In this document: positions 1 to 8,770 of the stretch, one piece after another | Position numbering within the stretch: position 1 is the stretch's first letter | How the letters are laid out: every line of letters begins with the position of its first letter | NCBI GenBank assembly: GCA_033816765.1 | Contig: CM066297.1 | Span: forward strand, 1,358,573 to 1,422,572 | Source: Nothopassalora personata | Lineage: Eukaryota > Ascomycota > Dothideomycetes > Mycosphaerellales > Mycosphaerellaceae | DNA length: 64,000 nucleotides | Direction of reading: 5' to 3' | Notes under the pieces: model-generated | Database searches by the model: none | What the model was told of the DNA's origin: nothing | The model's input: only the letters and a program-made list of their open reading frames with translations | Program-made: the position numbers and the translations under genes

Positions 1-975
1 TGCTGGCTCGAAGTCAACCGCGCTCTCGACGAAGAATCAGGCAAGCGCCACCCACGCGTCACTTGCAAACATTGCGCGACAGAATGGACGTCCAACGAGA
101 AAGCCAGGGTCATTGAGCATCTTCAGCGATGTAATGAGTTGCCAGAACAGCTATGGCGGACCTATCAACCACACCGATTGGACCCGACGCTGCCGTCGGC
201 GGCGGAGCTTCAGCAGCAGCAACGCGCCCGTACCAGAGGAATTGGATCCATGTCATCAGCAGAACAAGACATCGCAACAGCCGCTTGTGCTCACTGGATC
301 AATCATGCTGGACTAAACCCAAACATCACAGAACATCCTGCCTTCAGGGCGTTTGTCCGCACTCTTCGTCCAGCCTTCAAGGTTCCATCACGACATCAAC
401 TGACTCACGCGCTGGTCGATGCCCCTTTGATGTTCATCGCCTTCCTTGCGGATCCACTTGAACAGCACCGTCGACCATTAATACTAGACAGCAACGAGGA
501 GACTCAATCACGATCATTGCAGGCCTTCTTAATGAAGTACTGCGACGGCAATGCACACAAAGCGTCGAACCTACTCGGCGTGCTATCACTTCTTCGAGTC
601 AAGTCTGGGCCATTCGACAATAACATGGTCTGGCTAGCAGCTCAGCAGATGACACCAATCTTGTGGTGGCAACACTTCTGGATCGAGACGCAACCAGACC
701 TTGCCGAGTTATGCATGATCGCTCTTGCGATCGCTCCAGCTGGCGAGTCTCTAGAGAGGAACTGGTCACCCCACAACTTTGTGCACGTGCTGAAGAGGAA
801 CCAACTCAGTCCGGAAGTGGTCAACCGTCTCGTCTGCACATTCTGGAACCTAAGGATCAAGCACGGGTGGGTCGACGAGACAGTAGCTGCTGGTACAGCA
901 GAGCAACCGACAGATGTTGACGCGGAGTTCGAGCCCGACACTACGATGAACGGATTCTCAGGCATTTTAGGTTGA
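1..975 (+). CDS. hAT-transposase-derived protein with BED-type zinc finger, 5' partial
   Basis: The frame is open from base 1, so the N-terminus lies outside the window; it ends at TGA 973-975. The first residues form a BED-like finger: Cys-x2-Cys near bases 64-75, then His-x4-Cys (HLQRC) near 115-135. A segment typical of hAT/DUF659 proteins follows (HWINHAG... PAFRAFV... VPSR). Near the C-terminus the motif LERNWS resembles the ER-x-FS signature of the hAT dimerisation domain. The stretch that should carry the catalytic D/E residues is missing: the text passes directly from LTHALVDA to PLMFIAFLADP, so about 300 residues of a normal hAT transposase appear deleted in frame. It is probably a non-autonomous deletion derivative or a domesticated protein. 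No terminal inverted repeats were recognised. Family assignment is fairly confident; activity is doubtful. Confidence 0.6.
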   Translation, partial: CWLEVNRALDEESGKRHPRVTCKHCATEWTSNEKARVIEHLQRCNELPEQLWRTYQPHRLDPTLPSAAELQQQQRARTRGIGSMSSAEQDIATAACAHWINHAGLNPNITEHPAFRAFVRTLRPAFKVPSRHQLTHALVDAPLMFIAFLADPLEQHRRPLILDSNEETQSRSLQAFLMKYCDGNAHKASNLLGVLSLLRVKSGPFDNNMVWLAAQQMTPILWWQHFWIETQPDLAELCMIALAIAPAGESLERNWSPHNFVHVLKRNQLSPEVVNRLVCTFWNLRIKHGWVDETVAAGTAEQPTDVDAEFEPDTTMNGFSGILG

Positions 976-2564
976 GTGTCGAGGATAGTAATAGGTCAAA
1001 TGCGACGAAAGAGGAACCGAGCCACTTGCATGTCTTCTCATATAATTCAGCGCATGAATTTTGAGGCGAAGATCATCAAGAATACGGCGTCTAAGGCGAG
1101 CGTCGGCTTGACGTGGAAGGTTGTGCGGAAGCGCAAAGCGTCCGACCTCATACTTGTTCAGCCGCTTGCAGACAGAAATGTTCCATTGGTCGGTATTATG
1201 GTACTCAATGGGAGATGGGGAGATGGGGAGATGGAAGATCCACGACATGATTCAAGGTCGAGGCCCGCGAGGCATGCAAAGTGCATTTATGGTAGAGGCG
1301 ACAGTGTTGTGAATCGCTTTGAGTTTCTTTCACGCCTGGACTGTTCTGCAGGTACTTACTCGCGCCTCTTCAGGTCCGAGTCTAGACAGATACACCATGA
1401 GAGATAGCGCTGAGCGCCATAGTGATGTCAGCTGCCTTGCCGCACCTCAACGATGCATTGAAGGACCGCATGGTCTCTGTAGCATTGACAAAGAGAATCC
1501 ACTACATAGCTCGTATTGTCCATACCCAGTGACTTAAGCAAGAGGTATACACCTGGAAGGTGATGCCAGAAGTGCACTGTTGCAGGGATGTTGTCTTGGT
1601 GTGGCAAAACCGTTTGCATGTGAAAATGGCAGGGATGTCCCGCTGCGACCACAACGGTCGCGCATGTCTTCCGTACCGCATTCATGAGCTGAGTTCCAGT
1701 ACTGGTAGTATGGAAAGATGCATATATGCAGATTCTGATCACCAAAGCCTCATCCTTCACATCGCACACGCACACGCAACACTTGCCGAAGTGGACATGC
1801 TAGACGGCCACTGAAACTGTAGATGTGTACGTCCTCACCACGGCAGAACTTTTGCTCCGCCAATGTGACAAAAGCTGTTGACCACGTGCTTGTGATGAAG
1901 TGATTTTATACCACTCTCAAAAGCACCTTTCCCTGAAGCACCGCTACCAACTATCACCACCACTTGCGCCTCAATCCACCTCAACGTCCATCTACTATTA
2001 GACTGCCCCCAACCATCACCCTAATGACCATCCACAACAAGCGAAAGAGCTTCTGCCATAGCGGCGCCATCAACGGGCCAAGAAAACTTCAGAATACAAT
2101 GACCATCACCCACATCTCAGACAACACAACTCGTCTTGACAGTTTAAGCTTCCCTTACTTTCAGGTATTAAATGCATGAACTTGTTATCGCGGAGCTTCC
2201 CACGGGTCATGAGGGATCTAGTTTACTTGCATGAGTAGGCAGGTTTTCGGAATTCATCTTAGAGGTTTAGTGGCTTGGTGGTGCCGCGTTGCATATGAAG
2301 AATATGGGCTGTGCGGTCCTACCGGTGGTCTCCAGCTCGAGGCGCCTGTTGTATGAAGGGTTGGTGAACAACTAGATTGACTTGATGGTTGTTACTATCT
2401 ACAAGTGAATGAGCATGCCCTTATGTACCCTTCTGCGCCAAGAAGTACGCGTAAGCATCGAATCACATGGAGCGTGAGTGAATGCTATAGAACCCACTAG
2501 CAAACTTTATTACGAGAGGAATCCCATATGCTACGCTGCTGCATTCGGGTGGCAACGGCTAAAT
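976..2564. other. No convincing gene
   Basis: No reading frame here shows recognisable domains. A short GGGAGATG tandem lies around 1208-1232. A 51-codon frame at 2024-2179 (+) sits behind a CA-rich leader (about 1920-2023) that looks like a fungal 5' UTR, with a TATA-like TTTTATA near 1905. It could be a small gene, but nothing confirms it. Confidence 0.3.
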
Positions 2565-4415
2565 TCAACAGCGCTCACGCGACTCTTTGCACCCTGTCCA
2601 CTGGAGAATCAAAAAGTCCACCACATCCATTCCTGACATTTTTGCGTCATGGAACAAATTTGTTGGCTTGTCTGTAGTGCCAGCGTTAAGCTCGCTTGAC
2701 TCGGGTGGAGGAGGACTGTCAAGCTCTGCTCGCGGGCGGTTGCCCATTTGCGGGCGAAACTGAAAGTAATCGTAGACCTCGAGCTCTTGTGCCTGAATTC
2801 CTGATGCCGGGGGCGCACAGGAGACGATCTGAGCTGGTTCGATGACAGCTTTGTCCGGGGCAAAGTTAGAGAGTTCTTCCGCGTCCAGGTCAAGGCCTTC
2901 AGCGGACGCCATGTTCTGTTCCTGTGGTACTCGACCCATGATCACAGAAGGAGGGGGCGATATCCTGAAATCAGCACCAGGTTTTGTCTGAGCGGCAGCT
3001 CGAGCATGCCTCCGGTACATCTGATAGCTAGGCGGTCTTTCAAAAGCAGATGCGCCTTCTGGCAACAAATTAGGAGATATGGGTGTGTCCACTTGTCGAC
3101 TGAAAGGGGCCCCCCTGAGCAACGAATGCTGTAGGTTATTTTGTGCCGTAATGTAAGCACGATCATTCTGCGGTGCCTCGGGTGAGATCTTGCGACTTTT
3201 CGAAAGGTGCTCGCCTTCTTTGTCTTCCTGTTTCACCACGACGGCCAACTCTTCTTGGTTATCTGGTCTCGGCTTCTTCGGGCGTTTGTGACTTGAAGTT
3301 CCGTACGTGGTCAAAGTCCAAGGCAAGACAGGCGTCCCGTCACTTGATGGCAGAGCATCCACACATTGTGATGGCACAGAAGCTGGCGGAGATGAAGTGG
3401 TGTCATCATTCACCGGAGCGAGCGCCCGTTCATGCTCCCGTTGTAGAGCTTGCACGGCGGATCCCGTGGATGTCAGTGCTTGCGAGATTGTCTCCACCAA
3501 TAGAACTGACGTTGTTGTCCAAATTCTCGACGCTTCAGTAAGTGTTTGAGACAGTGCCGCGGCTCGGGTCGTGCACTTGGTGATCAGTGGTAGGATCCTG
3601 TCCCCCTCCCTTGTGGTTGCAGTAGCGCGATTGAACTTCCGTTCGATCACATCGTCAGATCTTTTTTGATCGTCTAAATCATTCAGTTGAGCCGGCAGTG
3701 CGATGTTACATGTAGTCACTGGAGCCAGCGTAGACATTGGCGACTGACATGACTGCATCGCTTTGGTCTGCTGCTCGGCGTACCACTCGGTCCACACGGC
3801 TTTCATCTCTGCTTTCATGTTCTCGGATCGTCGATCTGTCTCTTTTAGCTTATCAAAGAGGTTTCTGATCTGAAGACGCTCCATCTGCTCCGTCAAAGTG
3901 TCCCTGTGCCCATGTAAGCTTCACTTCGTGATATAAAAATTGGCATTAACGTACTTGGACGATAGATGCCGCCGGTGCAGTCCCACAGTGAGATGCAGCA
4001 TCAAGGTATTCTTCGGCCATTCCAATCGCTGCCTCAGTGCCAACAGCTTATCTGCCTTCAGCGGGTGTTTGAAGGCTTCAAAAGTGGAGGATACAGTCTG
4101 TCCATTGGGAAGCTTTCTGTAGTATGCCTGCACCATTCCTTGGATTTCTCTAAATGTCCCACGGCATTGCTCAACAGCGCGGTACGCCGTAGCGCGGCCT
4201 TCGTCGTTGAAGATCCTCGAGCCGGCTTCCAGCTCCAGGAATTGTGCCGTCTGTTTTAGAGCAGAGGATACCAGCTCGATGTCCTCAGCGAGTGCATGTA
4301 TGTCGCCCTTGGCTGACTTGACATCTTTGGCGTACTTGTAAAGAGTGCTGCAGACATTGGCGCCGAAGTCAGCGACCTGTAAGGCGCCGGTTAGGGCGCT
4401 GAAAGGTTCTGCCAT
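2565..4415 (-). CDS. Fungal STAND N-terminal (Fungal_N-like) protein with disordered tail
   Basis: Two exons: 4415-3955 and 3903-2565. The intron (3954-3904) starts GTACGT, ends CAG and preserves frame, giving 599 aa. The N-terminus (MAEPFSALTGALQVADFGAN, then helices with VKSAKGDIHALAEDIELVSS) matches the helical N-terminal domain of fungal STAND/NLR-type proteins. No NACHT, NB-ARC or P-loop follows; the rest is polar, low-complexity and proline-rich. The extreme C-terminus (MDVVDFLILQWT) resembles a V-x2-LL-x2-W helix also seen at the end of the paralogue at 8.5-11.7 kb. Standalone proteins of this type are common in Dothideomycetes and lack a known function; a signalling-adaptor role is only a guess. 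Reading frame and splice site are good; function unknown. Confidence 0.7.
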
Positions 4416-4707
4416 TGTGACAATTGCATTGTGTTGTGCGGTGTTCAAAGTCTCTGCCTCTTGATGGATGGCGATTATTCTTGCAGGGTTACACAGAAGG
4501 TGGCTGAGCTGCAATGGTTACACAAAGGTGGCGGAGCGGAGTCGTCAGCTCCTTGCATATTGACTTGCTTTGGCTTTAGCACTATCAAGTGTGTATTGGA
4601 GCTGTCACGACGCTCCAGAACATGCCAGCAGACCGGAAGGTGGCTTGATTGTACAGCTCGCATTCTCACTGTCCATGGCCTGTACACCAACCCAACATAC
4701 ATCCATT

Positions 4708-5539
4708 CTACCTCGCATTCTTCCTCGCCGCCGCCCGTCTCTTCGCCCTTACCTCCGCCCTTCGCCTCTCACCACCATCTACCTTATGCCCTCGCCTCTG
4801 CTCCCAAAGTCCCTCCTTGATCCTCAACCTCGCCACTCCCGCATGTCCCTTCACATACTCGATGCCAGTTCCACCGATGATACTTCCCTGCACAATCTTC
4901 ACTCCGTTCACAGCCCTCGCCTCCTCCGCTCTCATCCTCGCCGGCGGAGCCATCACCTTCAAAAGACTCTTCCGCTCCTCCTTCGGCTTAGGATTCGCCT
5001 TGTCCTCCGGCAGCACCACTGTCGGCTCCACATTCACCACCACTTTCTTCACCCCGGCATCTCTTGATACAGTTGCAGGCACGGGCTTATTCGTTGGCAC
5101 TTCTACAACGCGCAGTTCCGCTATGCCATCCTGCACTTTTTGAAGATCTCCACCAATTCCAGTGATTCCGTTCCGGAAACGCTCTCGCCACCAGAGAATG
5201 TAACGACGTGTGCGCGGAGGCTCTATTCCGGCATCTTTCATCTGTGCGGAGGACATGGTGAAGAGGGAGTTCCAGGTGGGAAATTTGGCGGCGTGCATGG
5301 AGGTGTTACGGCCGATTAGGGTAAGGAAAGCGGTGGGATCCGGTACGAAAGGTGTGGGCTTAGGTATTCCTGCAGCGTATTAGGTATGGGTATGCATAGT
5401 ATACTATGATGTACGTACGTGCTGGCGGTACACCTTTGTGCATGCTCCTCGTCTGTTGTTGTGCTTGACATTGTATGCATGTGCTTTGGCGGAGTGTGTA
5501 GGGGAGCGAGAGGAGTGAGGAGGCTCGTTTCGTGGCCAT
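4708..5539 (-). CDS. Mitochondrial small ribosomal subunit protein mS41 (IGR motif, Fyv4-type)
   Basis: Two exons: 5539-5419 and 5369-4708; the 49-nt intron (5418-5370, GTACGT...CAG) splits an Arg codon, giving 260 aa. The N-terminus (MATKRASSLL...) is basic and hydroxylated, as expected for a mitochondrial targeting peptide. After the intron comes the signature segment FLTLIGRN, then FPTWNSLF and the Arg-rich RRYILWWRER, the IGR domain of mS41/Fyv4, a structural component of the mitoribosomal small subunit. The C-terminal third is Lys/Arg-rich, longer than in yeast. It is transcribed away from the CDK7-like gene with only 287 bp between the two start codons, so the promoter is shared. Confidence 0.85.
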
Positions 5540-5826
5540 GGCGATGATATTGTGCTGTACAGTGAGCGTGGTGGTGATGGTCAAGGAGCAATGCATTGGC
5601 TTAGATATGCAAGCGGAGGTGATCCATCCTCGCCGCAGATCAGGCACAAGCTCAGGCAACAATTTAAACCTCAGCACTGTTCGTAAACACAACCATCACA
5701 TGCAAGAAACGGTCCTCCATCTCGCGCGAGCTGCTATTCGGCTTACATAGCTTGGCCATGACCCGATAGCATTGACTTCAAACATATCGGTCGTCCTCCG
5801 TCACCTCCACCACCATAACAACCACC
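5540..5826. promoter_or_regulatory. Divergent promoter between mS41 and CDK7 genes
   Basis: 287 bp separate the two start codons, which point away from each other. The side next to the kinase is rich in CACCACC/AACCACC, typical of fungal 5' leaders. No specific factor site was identified. Confidence 0.4.
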
Positions 5827-7047
5827 ATGGCGGTCCCACCAAAGTCTCTCAAATCACCAGCTCTGGACGTACCGCCCGAACCACCCTGCAAACGCATAAA
5901 GCTTTCGCCACAGCCGCCAGACTCCAGTACACTTGCTTCCCCCTCGAATGGACCTATGATAGCAGATTTGGCCGAACAGCTAGACCGAGAGGAGCGAAAC
6001 AAATACATCAAGGGCAAGAAGCTAGGTTCAGGTCAATATGCCGACGTCTTCTCAGCGCACCGCGTGGATGATCCTAGTCAGCTGGTGGCGATCAAGAAGA
6101 TCAAAGTCGGCGCCGAAGTGAAAGAGATGGGCATCTCCTACGACTCCCTCCGAGAGATCAAGTTCCTCCAAGAACTCGACCATCCTAACATCATAAAGCT
6201 CTTCGCCGTCTTCAGCACGAAGAACCAAAACCTCAACCTCGTGCTGGAACAGCTGCCACAAGGCGACCTCCTGAAACTGATCCAGGATACGGAGTCCATC
6301 TCCTACACTCCCGCGGACATAAAAAGCTGGATGTTGATGCTCATGCGTGCGGTCCATTTTTGCCACGCTAATTTCATTCTTCATCGCGACATCAAACCAA
6401 ATAACTTGCTGATCGCCGCAAACGGAGAAGTCAAATTAGCAGATTTCGGTCTGGCACGGAGTTTCGCAGACCCATACCAGCCCATGACCTACAACACCAT
6501 CACAATCTGGTATAGACCACCTGAACTCTTCTTCCAAGCGCCATACTACGGCGGTGCTGTCGATGTCTGGTCATGCGGCGCAGTCTTCGCGGAACTGATA
6601 AGTCGAGAAGTTCTCTTCCGCGCCTGGCCTGAATCGGAAATCAACATGGTGAAACTCATTTGCGACAAAGTCGGAACTCCCACTGAGGAGAATTGGCCTG
6701 GCGTCTCCAAACTGAAGGGCTACGTAACACCTTCCGAGGTCATTCCAGTGAAGAATAAGGACTACTGGCTGGGGACTTTCAGAGCTATCGGCGAGGTCGG
6801 AGTAGATCTGTTGATGAAGATGTTAACGCTGGACCCCAGGGTGAGATTCGATGCGGTGCAGTGTCTGGGGCATGAGTTTTGGACTGCGATGCCGAGGCCG
6901 AGCAAGCTGCAGGATCTGCCGAAGAAGGGTGGGGGACTCGAGCAGATGGGCGAGGATTTGAAGAGGAGGGGTGGTGAGCAGCCAAGTAAGGACGAGAGCA
7001 GGGGTGATAAGGTGGCGAGGAAGATCGATTTTGGCGCTGGGAGATGA
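5827..7047 (+). CDS. kin28: Cyclin-dependent kinase CDK7/Kin28 type (TFIIH kinase)
   Basis: Intronless, 406 aa; ATG at 5827 follows an ACCACC context. Kinase landmarks are all present: glycine loop LGSGQYADVF (about 66-75), ATP-binding Lys in VAIKK (90), a C-helix SLREIKFLQEL, HRDIKPNN (catalytic Asp about 188), DFG (206-208), a T-loop Thr (about 221) and WYRPPELFF. The DLAEQLDREERNKY prefix and the T-loop context place it with Kin28/Mcs6/CDK7, which phosphorylates the RNA polymerase II C-terminal domain within TFIIH and may act as a CDK-activating kinase. The first 45 residues and the last 40 (Lys/Gly-rich) are extensions beyond the kinase fold. No defect seen. Confidence 0.88.
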   Translation: MAVPPKSLKSPALDVPPEPPCKRIKLSPQPPDSSTLASPSNGPMIADLAEQLDREERNKYIKGKKLGSGQYADVFSAHRVDDPSQLVAIKKIKVGAEVKEMGISYDSLREIKFLQELDHPNIIKLFAVFSTKNQNLNLVLEQLPQGDLLKLIQDTESISYTPADIKSWMLMLMRAVHFCHANFILHRDIKPNNLLIAANGEVKLADFGLARSFADPYQPMTYNTITIWYRPPELFFQAPYYGGAVDVWSCGAVFAELISREVLFRAWPESEINMVKLICDKVGTPTEENWPGVSKLKGYVTPSEVIPVKNKDYWLGTFRAIGEVGVDLLMKMLTLDPRVRFDAVQCLGHEFWTAMPRPSKLQDLPKKGGGLEQMGEDLKRRGGEQPSKDESRGDKVARKIDFGAGR

Positions 7048-7241
7048 AGTGATGATTCGACTCATGGATGTACGATATGACGACAATCACGAAGACGACA
7101 CGATAGCGCATATATGAGATGAAGAAGTCTCTCGCTCAAAAAGGTTTCCATCCAGGAAATCAGTTGCGCAGATTAAGACAAGACAGCCGGCGGCATCTAC
7201 GAAGCACAATCCTCCTCCACCGTGGTCCATCTATGCAACAA

Positions 7242-8576
7242 TCAACTGATCTCTTCGAATGGACTTGAAGCCGAATCCATCGCCCAGGCAGGGTGCTCCA
7301 GTGGCGACACGGTTTGTGTCTGCGCGAGCTGCCACTCCGCGAGTCCAGCAGGAAGTGCAGGTGGATGATCGGATGCTGCGGCGGCAAATCGTCCTCCTGG
7401 CCGTGTGCGCGATCTGTATCTGTGTTCCAGCGCCACATCTGCCAATTCATTCACAAGCTTGTCGCCGAGCCTGCTGCCTACCCTGCTGCGCCCTCGCGAA
7501 AGATCTTTGGGCGCTGCACAAGTCATTTCTGGACCTGGACGATGTGAATGTGGATGTACGGAGGACGAGGCGAACCGTCTCGACCCTGGCACGTGGGGTT
7601 GTAGACGTTGACTATCGGCGCCTGGCTAGTACCTTGCGATATACTCCTGTGTAGCCCAGCGCTACCGGAAGTCGAAATCCCTTTCGCATCGGGTCGCGAC
7701 TGATGTAGTGAAGGCCTTCTTCGTGGTCGGCTATACTGGTCCCAGTGGTTGCTGGAGCTAGAGGCCAACGATCCTGATCTGTGCAGGTTGTTGCCCTCCT
7801 GCGAATCATTGTGTGGTGCTGCTGCATGCTCTTCCATACTATGATACAGATCGCTGAGGGCTCTGTCTGCATCAGACTTGTCCATCATTATCCGGCGATA
7901 GTCTATTTCGCGCCTCTGTTGCCATCATCTTGTGGCGAGGTGGATACTGTAGTATAAAGACTCGTTCGCTGTGGTGCACTCGCTCAGACTCGCGGCGACC
8001 GCTACCGCAGTCGGACATAACCCGTCGGGCTTCGGCTGCGCATTTTGTACCTTGGCAGTATGGGTACTGCTACATGTCGGATCAGGCTGTAACACTTCTT
8101 CGCCTGAGATTCTTGCAGCATGCTTCTGTGGCAGAAGGTTATATAATGTTTTCGGAGCGGCTGGGCTTCTCGAAGCTGAAACTCGATACGCAGACAAAAC
8201 CGTCCCCCTCGGGCTCGATCGGAGGAATACTGAGGGCCGGAACTGTGAAGACACTGTTTGTCTGAAAGCCATCTCGAAACCTCTCTGCAGTCGAGTGAAA
8301 GAGTTCTCTAAGACCTGGTACTTCTCCTCGGCGTCCTTTTTAGCCTCGAGAAAAGTCTTCAGCTCAAGCTTCCCGACCTCGACCGCGTCCTGATCTTTGG
8401 TCGGTGTCTTGCTCATTGAACCCAACCCTGCATGAAGTCAGCCCTTCCATATGCACTCAACGAGGCTGAAAAGTATACTCACCAGCTAATGCGCTGCTAA
8501 GATTGAGATGCCTCACCTCTGGCCAGGTAACATCGCTTAGACGGCCGGCTTTATCCACTTTCTCAGCAACTGATCC
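7242..8576 (-). pseudogene. Decayed tandem fragment of a Fungal_N-type gene
   Basis: Homologous by eye to the middle of the neighbouring gene (8771-11716): the segment VEVGKLELKTFLEAKKDAEE and then C-x-TA-x2-SL ... AT-x2-W-x-RRE align residue for residue with its GIQKLTVDALIKAKDEATQ and LLECATAIDSL ... SATKWWRRE. A plausible 55-nt intron (8482-8428, GTGAGT...CAG, CTGAC branch) joins an upstream exon near 8576-8483. The frame then meets TGA at 7925-7927, exactly where the paralogue has Trp, and continues coding-like to 7523; a further stretch 7592-7242 is open in another frame, suggesting a later frameshift. The N-terminal domain is absent. It looks like a truncated tandem duplicate killed by a TGG-to-TGA change. 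Confidence 0.6.
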
Positions 8577-8770
8577 ACTCGCCCGAAAGGAGTGTCAAAT
8601 TTGACATCCTCGCTCAGACGGTGATCGCCAAGGTCCTGTGTCACTGTCACGGGCCTCGGACTCAAGGCGAGGTCTTCCTCGTGCTCATCGGCAAGCCCGG
8701 CATCGTCTTCAACGTGCTGTATCGAAGTATTCGAGCTTTCAGCGAGATCTTCTTCGTACTCGTCCTGTTC
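8537..8770 (-). other. In-frame coding-like extension downstream of TAG
   Basis: 77 sense codons follow the TAG of the preceding gene in the same frame and end at TAA 8539-8537. The text is acidic (DEYEEDLAES..., ADEHEEDLAL) and finishes with an amphipathic helix (FDTPFGRVDQLLRKW) matching the paralogue's C-terminus. The TAG most simply derives from CAG. Confidence 0.5.

Noticed and set aside
4570..5143. Two overlapping 165-codon plus-strand frames rich in Ser/Pro/His
   Set aside because: Antisense of the mS41 C-terminal exon; composition follows from its Lys/Arg codons.
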